Positions 5,883 through 12,562 of a stretch of 12,562 nucleotides of DNA are shown here, piece by piece (position 1 is the first letter of the stretch; each line of letters begins with the position of its first letter). The notes under the pieces were generated by a model, which ran no database searches, had not been told where the DNA came from, and saw only the letters and a program-made list of their open reading frames with translations. Both the position numbers and the translations under genes were made by a program. Where the stretch lies: assembly GCA_963169175.1 (NCBI GenBank), contig CAUJFK010000246.1, forward strand, positions 1-12,562, in the 5' to 3' direction. The DNA is from Acidobacteriota bacterium (GTDB lineage: Bacteria; Acidobacteriota; Blastocatellia; Pyrinomonadales; Pyrinomonadaceae).

Positions 5883-7148
5883 ATGAGATTTACAACATCA
5901 TTACCAGTCGAAGTTTTGAAGATGGCGTACGACAGTGTCGTGTCGCACAAATTCCGTTCGTTTCTTACAATTCTCGGCATTGTGGTCGGCATTTTGACGG
6001 CGGTGGTCGTTGCGTCGATCCTGGTCGGAATGCGGCAGAGCATTGTGGCGATGTTCGAAGAATACGGTACGAACAACGTATATCTTTTTCATCTTTCTAC
6101 TGGCTTTGGCCCCAGCAATCGCGATGAGCGCAACCGCAAGGCCCTCACCATAGAGGACGCGAATGCTATCGTCGCGCAATCTTCAGCCGTAAACGATATT
6201 GCCTCCGTCGCCATCAACATCGGCTCATGGGGAACCGGATTTGACGATAACCTGATCTACGAAAACAAAAACTATCGCTGGGCAAAAACAGACGGAGTTT
6301 CACCTAACTATGACGGAGTTGCAAATGTAACTCTAAAAGAAGGCCGCTGGTTCACCGAGATGGACAATTATGAGCGGCGGAATGTACTTGTTCTTGGCGT
6401 AAATGCAGTTGACGCGCTTTTTGACGGAAAATCGGATGAGGCCATCGGAAAGGTTGTCCGAATGAACGGTGACACCTGGGAAATAATCGGTGTTGTCGAA
6501 AAGCGCAAGGCAGGCTTCTTTGGCGAGAATGAAGAGGACGAAAAGGTTTTCATGCCGTTTCGCACGGCGCGAAAGGTCGCCCCGACACGCGACGCAATGC
6601 TGTTGATCGCACAGGCAAAACCGGGCCGGTTAAATGACGCCGTCGAAGATATCGAAAGCATCCTGCGTGTCCGCCGTGAAGTAAAAACAGGCGAACCCAA
6701 CAATTTTGACGTCAAGACAGCAGATAGCTTTATGGAACAGTTTGATGGAATGATCGCCGGCATCGGTGCCGCCGCCATCGCCATCTCGTGTCTCGGACTG
6801 CTCGTCGGTGGCATCGGTGTAATGAATATTATGTTGGTTTCGGTAACCGAGAGAACAAAAGAGATAGGTATCCGAAAGGCAATTGGCGCTACTCGCGGAG
6901 CGATCGTATTTCAGTTTCTTTCAGAAGCAATGGCCTTGACGCTTCTTGGCGGACTGATAGGAATTGTCCTTTCACTTGGCATCAGTAATCTGATACTTCT
7001 GCTGCTGCCTTCCCTGCCCGCTAAGGTCGAGTTGTGGATGATCGTTCTATCGCTGGGAGTGTCTATTGGTATTGGATTAATTTTTGGGGTATTGCCTGCA
7101 CGAAAAGCGGCAAATCTCGACCCGATCGAATGTCTGAGGTACGAATAG
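5883..7148 (+). CDS. MacB/FtsX-family ABC transporter permease (second of pair)
   Basis: The 421-residue product is a paralogue of the permease at 3939-5183. It has a first membrane segment at about 25-50, a periplasmic domain at about 51-288, then membrane segments at about 290-320, 345-377 and 384-405. The coupling signature ERTKEIGIRKAIGATR (323-338) is textbook. The two genes probably supply different halves of one transporter or came from a duplication; the ATPase must be encoded elsewhere. The ATG at 5883 is chosen because the protein then starts in the same register as its paralogue. A GTG at 5832 overlaps the RAYT stop as GTGA and would add 17 residues encoded largely by REP sequence. 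No good Shine-Dalgarno precedes either start, so insertion of the REP pair may have replaced the original one. Confidence 0.93.
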   Translation: MRFTTSLPVEVLKMAYDSVVSHKFRSFLTILGIVVGILTAVVVASILVGMRQSIVAMFEEYGTNNVYLFHLSTGFGPSNRDERNRKALTIEDANAIVAQSSAVNDIASVAINIGSWGTGFDDNLIYENKNYRWAKTDGVSPNYDGVANVTLKEGRWFTEMDNYERRNVLVLGVNAVDALFDGKSDEAIGKVVRMNGDTWEIIGVVEKRKAGFFGENEEDEKVFMPFRTARKVAPTRDAMLLIAQAKPGRLNDAVEDIESILRVRREVKTGEPNNFDVKTADSFMEQFDGMIAGIGAAAIAISCLGLLVGGIGVMNIMLVSVTERTKEIGIRKAIGATRGAIVFQFLSEAMALTLLGGLIGIVLSLGISNLILLLLPSLPAKVELWMIVLSLGVSIGIGLIFGVLPARKAANLDPIECLRYE

Positions 7149-7498
7149 TGGGCCAACGCAATATTCCTATTGATTTTACAGCCGACCTAATGTATAAAAC
7201 ACGTACGATTTGAGATCTAGTACGATTCCATTCGGCTGCGGCATTGCCGAGGCCTTTCCGAAGCCGCCGGAATTCACGATGGAACCAAAGCCCCCGATTG
7301 GAGGTCGTGATGAGAAGACCAATTTATCTCCTAACATTTGCCAGCTGCCTTGATCCCGACAAAGCGCGAGATACTTGTCGCGGAAACTCTTAACCGGTAC
7401 GAATGTCTCAGGCCGTCGGCCGAAACAGAATCTGCCTCTGACATCTTTCAAAAGAACCGCCGTTCGAATTGATCTTGCCCGGGCATCGGGTGAGTCAT
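7149..7498. other. Interval without a convincing gene
   Basis: A minus-strand frame from a TTG at 7451 to 7176 encodes 91 residues (it includes KSFRDKYLALCRDQGSW). It has no recognised domain and no Shine-Dalgarno. The frame stays open but without a start codon up to about 7510, which would suit a decayed gene 3' end. A 26-codon plus-strand frame near 7310 has a GGAGG upstream but no other support. No terminator for the permease pair is evident. Confidence 0.4.
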
Positions 7499-8914
7499 TT
7501 ACGTGTCCGAGAGTTCAATGCTCTCTCCGTATCGCGGCACCACAACATTCCAGCCGAACCTTTCACGAATATGTTCTGCCATTGCCTTCGCGGCATCTGG
7601 CTCGCCGTGCGTTGTAAAAACTATCTTTGGCGTCGTGGGCAGGCCGCTCAGCCATTGAAGCACGGCTTTCCAATCGGCGTGGGCCGAAAAACCTTCAACC
7701 CGTTCGACATGGCAGTGAACGGGCACCCAATTCTTCATTATCCGCACCTCTTGCTCGCCTTCCAGCACTCGCCGTCCGGTCGTCCCGGCCGCCTGGTAGC
7801 CGACGAAAATTATCGTTGCATTCTCATCAGGAAGTATCCGCAACGCATGATGCAGAACGCGCCCGCCGGTGATCATTCCCGAGGCCGAAACAATAATTCG
7901 CGGCCCGTGCATTGAGTTAAGGCGTTTAGATTCCTCACGCGATGAGGCAGTGCTCATGGATGTTGTTCGCAGCGGATGACGCTTCTTTGCAAGGATCGAG
8001 GCGTATTCCTCATCGTGCTCTTCGTTCCAGCGGTTATAAACCTGTGTTGACTGTGCCGCCATTGGCGAATCGACAACGACGGGCAATACAGGAATGCGCT
8101 TTTCTTCCTCAAGTTCGCGAATAAGATAGAGCACCTCCTGCGTCCGGCCAACGGCAAACGCCGGGATAAGGATCGGACCGCTGCGCTTCGCCGCTTCGTT
8201 AATAATGCGTGCCATCTGCGTCGCCGAATCGACATCGCCATGCAGGCGGTTGCCATACGTGGATTCGACCATCAAATAATCGCAGTCCGGCGGCGGTGCC
8301 GGGTCTTTCACGATCGGCTGATCGTAGTGGCCAAGATCGCCGGAGAAAAGAAAACGAATCGGCGTGGTATCGACGCCGGAACGCGGGCGTTCCATTTCGA
8401 CGAGTACCAGGCTCGCTCCCATTATGTGGCCCGCAACCCGAAAGCTCGCCTTGAAATATTCGCAAACATCAATGGGCACCGCGTTGTTCGGCACGGGTTC
8501 AAGCAGCTTCAATGCTTCCCGTGCATCGTTCTCGTCGTAGAGCGGTAGGGCAGGCGTATGCCGGGTCAGCTGATGCCGGTTGCGATAATCGGCCTCTTCC
8601 TCTTGCAGCCGCCCGGAATCAGGCAGAAGTATCTTCAACAGGTCGGCGGTCGCCCGTGAAGTAAAGACCGGCCCGCGATAGCCGAGTTTTACCACTCGCG
8701 GCAAAAAGCCGGTATGGTCGATATGGGCATGAGTTATCAATATTGCGTCAAGCGAATCTACATCAAATGGCAGGTCCTCCCAATTCCGTTCGCGCAATTC
8801 GCGCTCGCCCTGGAACAGCCCGCAGTCAACCAGTACGCTCCGGCCTTCGTGCTCAAGCAAATATTTTGAACCCGTGACCGTCCCAACGCCGCCATAGAAT
8901 GTGATCTTTGTCAT
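7499..8914 (-). CDS. Beta-CASP metallo-beta-lactamase protein (RNA-processing nuclease-like)
   Basis: The 471-residue product has the beta-CASP layout seen in CPSF73-like and bacterial YSH1-type nucleases: metallo-beta-lactamase core, inserted beta-CASP domain and C-terminal core completion. Visible motifs are THAHIDH (61-67, zinc ligands His62, His64, Asp66, His67), His163 (AGHIMGA), Asp193 (FSGDLG), the ESTYGNR entry to the beta-CASP domain (217-223), His412 (FSAHAD) and His436 (THGEP). All metal ligands are present, so hydrolase activity is expected, probably cytoplasmic RNA cleavage; the substrate is inferred from the family only. The ATG at 8914 gives the usual MTKITFYGGVGTVTGSKYLL opening, preferred over a TTG at 8965. 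It starts 55 bases after the GGDEF gene stop, so co-transcription is likely. That gap contains a small direct repeat of the AAGGAC type. Confidence 0.95.
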   Translation of the reverse strand: MTKITFYGGVGTVTGSKYLLEHEGRSVLVDCGLFQGERELRERNWEDLPFDVDSLDAILITHAHIDHTGFLPRVVKLGYRGPVFTSRATADLLKILLPDSGRLQEEEADYRNRHQLTRHTPALPLYDENDAREALKLLEPVPNNAVPIDVCEYFKASFRVAGHIMGASLVLVEMERPRSGVDTTPIRFLFSGDLGHYDQPIVKDPAPPPDCDYLMVESTYGNRLHGDVDSATQMARIINEAAKRSGPILIPAFAVGRTQEVLYLIRELEEEKRIPVLPVVVDSPMAAQSTQVYNRWNEEHDEEYASILAKKRHPLRTTSMSTASSREESKRLNSMHGPRIIVSASGMITGGRVLHHALRILPDENATIIFVGYQAAGTTGRRVLEGEQEVRIMKNWVPVHCHVERVEGFSAHADWKAVLQWLSGLPTTPKIVFTTHGEPDAAKAMAEHIRERFGWNVVVPRYGESIELSDT

Positions 8915-8969
8915 GCACAACCAATGTACAACGGCGCGGTTCAGAGTCCAAAGGACCAAGGACAAAGGA

Positions 8970-10256
8970 CTAATTCACATATTCCTTCGGAAACCAAAGT
9001 ACACCGGAGGGCGCTTCGGATTTTGCCTGCCGTTTTCGCTGCTGGGCAGCGCGGAGAAGTTGGTCGGTGGTCTCGCCGTCCTGCCAGAATGTTGCCCAGC
9101 CAATGTTTAGGGCAACGGAAACGCCTTCGCCATTCGCTATCTCGAACTCTTCTTTCAGGAAGCCTGCCTTAATTCTTTCAATTATCTCAAACGCGACCTT
9201 CTCAGAAGCAGTCGGCAGAACAACACTGAATTCATCACTGACCGTGCGGGCAAGAAAATCCATTTTCCGAAGGTTTTCGCCGATCCGCTGGCCGGCAAAT
9301 TCCAGCATTCGGTCGCCGACAGCATGACCAAGCATCGAATTGACCGCGCCAAAATCGCGAATATCGATCGCCAACACCGTTAATGGCCGATCTTCGCGGT
9401 GGCGGAGCGATTCGGCCAATTGGTTCTCAAGCACCATGAAAAACGCTCGCTCATTCGGCAGCCCGGTCAGCGGATCGGTCAATGCACTGGACAAAGAACG
9501 CTCGAACGCCAGCGAACTGCGGAAGATGGGCGTTACATGGTCACTGATCGCAACCAGAAGTTTCATCGTATCTTCATCCGATCCGATGATGCCGTCAGTA
9601 AACAATTGGTAAACAGCAAAAACGCTTCCGCCCTGAAGAAGCGGGATCGCCGCCGACGACGCAAATCCACTCACCCGTTCGGCGCCAAGTGCCGCGATGT
9701 CAGGGCCCAGCCTGTTATTTATCTCGATGCTCCCGCTTGCCAGTGCCCTGCCGGCCAACCCGTCGGAGATCGGTATCTCAAGCCCGCGAAACAGGTCTGA
9801 CCTGGAACCGTCGAAGTTGACAAATCTTAATTTCTCCTGCGCCTCGTCCGGAACTACCAAGGCGGCCGCCGAAAGCGGAAAGATCTCGCCGATACGGCTT
9901 GAAACAAGCCTGAACATATCGGCTGAGTTAAGCGCGGTACCGAAAACCTCATTGGCCTCATCGAGCGCGACAAGCCGGTCCTCGATCTCATCAAAAATGT
10001 TCTCCGGGACCGCCGGGCTTTCGGAGAGATGCCGCGTCTCCGGCCTGCTCGATCGGAACTGGCCTGACATCACGCAGGCGGCCGCAAAGAGTACGGCCAC
10101 GATTGCAGTGACGATTATCCCAAGCCCGCCAATATTGGTCGCAGCGACAAAATATGTAATGGCAATGGCGACGAGGCCTGCACCGATCGGAATTCGCGCG
10201 ACAGCCTGGCCGTCAGGCTTTTGCCCCTCGGTAACGGAGGTTCCGAGACTGTTCAT
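8970..10256 (-). CDS. Membrane GAF-GGDEF protein with degenerate active-site signature
   Basis: The 428-residue product has two membrane segments (about 23-40 and 44-64), a GAF-like sensor domain (about 100-250) and a C-terminal GGDEF domain (about 255-412). GGDEF domains make cyclic di-GMP from two GTP. Conserved parts are DPLTGLPNER (261-270), Asp298 (AIDIRDF), Asn306 and GHAVGD (310-315). The signature GG(D/E)EF is instead Val339-Ser-Asp-Glu-Phe343, losing both glycines that normally contact GTP, and the usual late ADxALYxAK motif is only loosely kept. Cyclase activity is therefore doubtful; it may bind nucleotide or act as a signalling scaffold. The start at 10256 has no clear Shine-Dalgarno, but no better start exists before the membrane segment. 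The beta-CASP gene follows 55 bases downstream. Confidence 0.88.
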   Translation of the reverse strand: MNSLGTSVTEGQKPDGQAVARIPIGAGLVAIAITYFVAATNIGGLGIIVTAIVAVLFAAACVMSGQFRSSRPETRHLSESPAVPENIFDEIEDRLVALDEANEVFGTALNSADMFRLVSSRIGEIFPLSAAALVVPDEAQEKLRFVNFDGSRSDLFRGLEIPISDGLAGRALASGSIEINNRLGPDIAALGAERVSGFASSAAIPLLQGGSVFAVYQLFTDGIIGSDEDTMKLLVAISDHVTPIFRSSLAFERSLSSALTDPLTGLPNERAFFMVLENQLAESLRHREDRPLTVLAIDIRDFGAVNSMLGHAVGDRMLEFAGQRIGENLRKMDFLARTVSDEFSVVLPTASEKVAFEIIERIKAGFLKEEFEIANGEGVSVALNIGWATFWQDGETTDQLLRAAQQRKRQAKSEAPSGVLWFPKEYVN

Positions 10257-10658
10257 AGTTGATGTAAATTTGGCCAGTATGAGGCGGCAGAAACGAGGTA
10301 TGCGCTTGAAAATCCAGCACCATTTTGAGGATAGCGTTCCTGGCTTCGTTCAGTCAACAGAATATTTCTCACGGAACAGGCAGCCGAAGGTTTATTCAAG
10401 GCAGGCAACTTTTCTTAGCAGCATCTTGTTTCGGATGTTTCGTGTTCTCACTTCGTCCGTTTCGTGGTTCAGGGTCCGCCTCCTTCACCCGCGACAGGCA
10501 CGGATCAAGAAAAGAAAACCATGAAACGCGCCCTCGAGGCCGAAATTCGTTAACATTATTTATAGCTTGGCATTTCGGAGAAAATGACGATTTAGCCCGC
10601 ATTTAGGGCAAAAACCTAAATATTTCTTCAAAAACAGATTTTTTTTCTGATTTTTGAG
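10257..10658. other. Non-coding interval with short inverted repeats
   Basis: No gene is supported; the frames present lack motifs and ribosome sites. CGTTTCGTGGTT (10458-10469) is nearly complementary to AACCATGAAACG (10517-10528), a weak 71-bp inverted repeat. ATTTAGG (10601-10607) pairs with CCTAAAT (10615-10621) around a 7-nt loop. A strongly A/T-rich tract at about 10616-10658 precedes the promoter at 10659. Confidence 0.55.
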
Positions 10659-10687
10659 TTGACTAAGCGGGTTTTGCTCATTATATT
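10659..10687 (+). promoter_or_regulatory. Strong sigma-70-type promoter for the Ala/Asn-rich lipoprotein
   Basis: TTGACT (10659-10664) and TATATT (10682-10687) are separated by exactly 17 bp. They are preceded by A and T tracts that could act as an UP element. Transcription would start near 10694, leaving a leader of about 100 nt. Confidence 0.75.
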
Positions 10688-10717
10688 GTCCAATGTTCCA
10701 AAAATTAATGGTTGGGA

Positions 10718-10732
10718 CAAGGCTGTGCCTTG
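10718..10732 (+). promoter_or_regulatory. Leader hairpin
   Basis: CAAGGC-TGT-GCCTTG forms a 6-bp perfect stem about 25 nt from the predicted transcript start. Its role is unknown; it could stabilise the 5' end. Confidence 0.45.
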
Positions 10733-10749
10733 GTACGGTCGTTAGTAAA

Positions 10750-10765
10750 AATAAGTTAACTTATT
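10750..10765. promoter_or_regulatory. Perfect 16-bp palindrome in the leader
   Basis: AATAAGTTAACTTATT is its own complement. It lies about 60 bases past the -10 box and 30 bases before the ATG. It could be a dimeric regulator's operator or simply an A/T-rich hairpin; nothing in the window decides this. Confidence 0.5.
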
Positions 10766-10795
10766 CTTTGAGAAAGACAGGAGATCAACAGAACA

Positions 10796-11104
10796 ATGAG
10801 AAAAATTATTGCACTTTCAGCCCTTTTGGCCCTCGGTGCTCTTGGAATGGCTTGCGGCGAAGCTGCAACAAACAATGCTTCGAACGCAAATGCTAACCGC
10901 GCAAATGCTACGAACTCGATCGCAAACGCGATGAACTCGGCAGCGAATGCCGCGAACACCGCCGCGAACACGATGGCGAATGCAGCGAATCATGTTGCTA
11001 ATGCCGCGAACACGGTTGCTAACGCCGCTTCGAACGCTACCAAACCGGCAGCGAACTCGACGACAAGCAACAGCGCTGCCAACAGCAACGCAAACCACAA
11101 ATAA
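10796..11104 (+). CDS. Small Ala/Asn-rich heptad-repeat putative lipoprotein
   Basis: The 102-residue product has a basic start (MRKII), a hydrophobic stretch (about 4-19) and Cys20 in GALGMACGE. This resembles a lipoprotein signal, although the -3 position is Gly rather than Leu. The mature part (83 residues) contains about 30 Ala and 23 Asn. Seven-residue units are visible at 60-80 (MANAANH, VANAANT, VANAASN), with a hydrophobic residue leading each, consistent with a small Ala-rich coiled coil loosely like murein lipoprotein Lpp. No family is recognised, and function is unknown; a surface or periplasmic structural role is inference. AGGAG lies 12 bases before the ATG, a little far. It has its own strong promoter and terminator, so it is probably highly expressed. 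Confidence 0.8.
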   Translation: MRKIIALSALLALGALGMACGEAATNNASNANANRANATNSIANAMNSAANAANTAANTMANAANHVANAANTVANAASNATKPAANSTTSNSAANSNANHK

Positions 11105-11127
11105 TTGGCTGGCTGAATTAAGCCAAG

Positions 11128-11163
11128 GCAAAAAGGCGTTGTCCGCGGACAACGCCTTTTTGC
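11128..11163. terminator. Shared bidirectional terminator, perfect 36-bp palindrome
   Basis: GCAAAAAGGCGTTGTCCG is followed immediately by its exact complement. The G/C-rich stem ends in a T run on either strand. It starts 24 bases after the stop of the Ala/Asn-rich gene and lies one base past the stop codon of the convergent YyaL gene, so it serves both. Confidence 0.92.
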
Positions 11164-11164
11164 T

Positions 11165-12562
11165 TTATATCTTGGAATCGACAAGCAGCCCCACCAGTTC
11201 CGCAGGGCCGGTCACGGGTTGTTGACACACAAAGTTCTCACACACATAGGCTGTCGCCTTTCCACCGGCTATCTCGCGCCCTTCAAGCAGCGGCAGTGTC
11301 CCGTCATTTTGCGTTCCCGCAGGCACAACTACCTTGGCCGGCAGAAAGTGCGACCATAGTTCGCTCTCGAGCGCGTTTCCAGGCTCGCCCACGATCACCA
11401 CTTCCTTGACATCGGCAAGGTCGAATTCCGCCGCAGCAAGGGCCCGACCAAACCCTTGCGGGTAACGCCTGATCTGCGACGCCGCAACGCGTAGCGCCGC
11501 GAGGCCAAATCGCTCAAAGCGTTCATCACCATAGAATTTGGCAAGCCTCAAAAGCACATCCGCCGCGACCGAGTTTCCGGATGGCGTTGCATTGTCGAAA
11601 AGGTCCTTGTTCCGAACGATCAGTTCTTCGTGATCATTTGACGTGAAGAAGAATCCGCCGCCGTCCGCATCCCAGAATTCGGTTATCATCGCTTCGGCCA
11701 GTTCTTTAGCTTTCGATAAATACAGTATTTCGCCGGAAACCTGAAACAGCTCGATCAACCCGTCCGCAAGGTTTGCGTAGTCTTCGATATAGCCGTTCAA
11801 CTTTGCCGTTCCGTCTTTCCAGGTACGAAGGACGATGTCGGCTCCCCTTCTTGCCAGGGAAGGGTGTCCTCCTTGGGCGGACGGGGTGGTTCTCGGCTGC
11901 TCCCCATTCGATCTGAGAGGAGGCTTGGACGACGTTTCGGCCGCGATTGGGAGAACCACCCCTCCTTCGTAAGGAAGGGAGCTGGTCAGCAAATTCTCCA
12001 ACAAGAAATTCGCATTGCGCTTGGCGACGTCGCGGTATTCGTCATGTTCAAGTACCGCCGCGGCCTCGGCAAACGCGGCGAGCATCATGCCATTCCAGGC
12101 TGTTAAAACCTTCTCATCACGAAACGGCTTTATGCGGGCTTCGCGTGCCGCAAACAAACGAGAGCGCATTTCCGTAAGCCGTGCTTCGTCGATCTTATCC
12201 TTGCCTTGCACGCCAAATTCCCGGTTCGGAATACTGCTCCCTTCGAAGTTTCCATCGGCCGTAATGTCATAATTTTCGTTGAAGGCATTGCCGTCCGCCT
12301 CGCCCAAAACCGCGATCACCTCGTCCGGTGTCCAGACAAAGAACTTCCCTTCTTCGCCCTCGCTGTCGGCATCCTGCGATGAATAGAAGCCGCCCGAACT
12401 ATCGAGCATTTCGCGTCGGACATACTCCAGGGTTTCGATCGCAATGTTACGGAAAGACCCGGCCTGTTCCCGCTCGGCGACATCGTCTGAATGCCTGCCA
12501 GCTTGATAAAGGTGCAGATAGACCCGAACGAGTTGCGCGTTGTCATAGAGCATCTTCTCAAA
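11165..12562 (-). CDS. YyaL/DUF255 family protein (partial, N-terminus off the edge) with palindromic in-frame insertion
   Basis: The frame is open to the window edge, where it reads FEKMLYDNAQ, so the true start lies outside. The 465 visible residues are the alpha/alpha-barrel part of the YyaL/SPATA20-like family. The usual N-terminal thioredoxin-like domain would lie beyond the edge. Family marks are EKMLYDNAQL (2-11), QDADSEGEEGKFFVWTP (63-79), LTAWNGMM (153-160), EDYANLADGL (260-269), DNATPSGNS (323-331) and the C-terminal YVCENFVCQQP (439-449). The biochemical role is not established; sugar-epimerase-like folding is known for the family. Residues of about 193-243 interrupt the usual link from LLENL to VLRTWKDG and coincide with a palindromic DNA element at 11841-11982. 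No stop or frameshift results. Confidence 0.93.
   Translation of the reverse strand, partial: FEKMLYDNAQLVRVYLHLYQAGRHSDDVAEREQAGSFRNIAIETLEYVRREMLDSSGGFYSSQDADSEGEEGKFFVWTPDEVIAVLGEADGNAFNENYDITADGNFEGSSIPNREFGVQGKDKIDEARLTEMRSRLFAAREARIKPFRDEKVLTAWNGMMLAAFAEAAAVLEHDEYRDVAKRNANFLLENLLTSSLPYEGGVVLPIAAETSSKPPLRSNGEQPRTTPSAQGGHPSLARRGADIVLRTWKDGTAKLNGYIEDYANLADGLIELFQVSGEILYLSKAKELAEAMITEFWDADGGGFFFTSNDHEELIVRNKDLFDNATPSGNSVAADVLLRLAKFYGDERFERFGLAALRVAASQIRRYPQGFGRALAAAEFDLADVKEVVIVGEPGNALESELWSHFLPAKVVVPAGTQNDGTLPLLEGREIAGGKATAYVCENFVCQQPVTGPAELVGLLVDSKI
11841..11982. repeat. Palindromic repeat inside the YyaL coding sequence
   Basis: GGGGTGGTTCTC (11883-11894) and GAGAACCACCCC (11951-11962) are perfect complements. 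The outer edges also match imperfectly: GCTCCCCTTCTT (11841-11852) and AAGGAAGGGAGC (11971-11982). The left arm is longer, carrying an extra segment with AAGGGTGTCCTCCTTGGG. The element contributes about 48-51 codons without a stop. It is unrelated in sequence to the REP/RAYT family. Confidence 0.8.

Noticed and set aside
7310..7395. 26-codon plus frame with GGAGG upstream
   Set aside because: Too short, no promoter or known peptide class, and composition gives no support beyond the ribosome-site-like word.
8368..8395. GGAACGC...GCGTTCC inside the beta-CASP gene as another REP
   Set aside because: It has the lead sequence by chance but lacks the stem-TCC-stem core and GAGTG tail, and the protein there shows no clear insertion.
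10396..10606. Short ORFs on both strands upstream of the lipoprotein promoter
   Set aside because: They span a weak inverted repeat, lack ribosome sites and show no domain; treated as non-coding.
10693..10896. 67-residue plus frame starting at the predicted transcript start
   Set aside because: It overlaps the lipoprotein gene in another frame, has no ribosome site and no recognisable motif; the lipoprotein frame has a signal peptide and ordered repeats.

Overview
The window holds ten genes or gene parts from a bacterial chromosome. No rRNA, tRNA or CRISPR array is visible. The gene mix suggests Acidobacteriota, perhaps class Blastocatellia: tandem MacB/FtsX-type permeases, a secreted protein with a carboxypeptidase-regulatory-like domain, a YyaL/DUF255 protein, a beta-CASP metallo-beta-lactamase protein and many palindromic repeats. 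That placement is inference from content and style, not from a marker gene.

Layout, left to right. (1) Positions 1-806, minus: N-terminal part of a DUF2779/Cas4-like PD-(D/E)XK nuclease-family protein, cut by the window edge. (2) Positions 807-1242: a gene-free repeat nest with three hairpins and a 41-bp tandem repeat. (3) Positions 1243-2169, minus: succinyl-CoA ligase alpha subunit (sucD), starting at TTG and carrying a REP-derived in-frame insertion. (4) Positions 2456-3403, plus: a secreted protein with a C-terminal regulatory-like beta domain, followed by a terminator. (5) Positions 3404-3938: gene-free, with two large inverted repeats. (6) Positions 3939-7148, plus: two paralogous ABC permeases separated by a REP-associated tyrosine transposase (RAYT) with REP hairpins at both gene ends. 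(7) Positions 7149-7498: no convincing gene. (8) Positions 7499-10256, minus: a membrane GAF-GGDEF protein followed by a beta-CASP nuclease-like protein, probably co-transcribed. (9) Positions 10257-10795: mostly non-coding, with a strong promoter and leader structures. (10) Positions 10796-11104, plus: a small Ala/Asn-rich putative lipoprotein. (11) Positions 11165-12562, minus: C-terminal part of a YyaL/DUF255 protein with an in-frame palindromic insertion. Genes 10 and 11 converge on one 36-bp palindromic terminator.

The main theme is palindromic repeats invading genes. The RAYT at 5218-5835 has REPs built as a 7-nt stem, TCC loop, 7-nt stem and GAGTG-type tail. A head-to-head pair with the same design sits inside sucD, and it supplies about 14-16 residues absent from usual SucD proteins. 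A second, unrelated palindromic element adds about 50 residues to the YyaL protein. Both keep the reading frame. This resembles the in-frame Rickettsia palindromic elements, but here a plausible mobilising enzyme lies about 3.4 kb from one of its presumed products.
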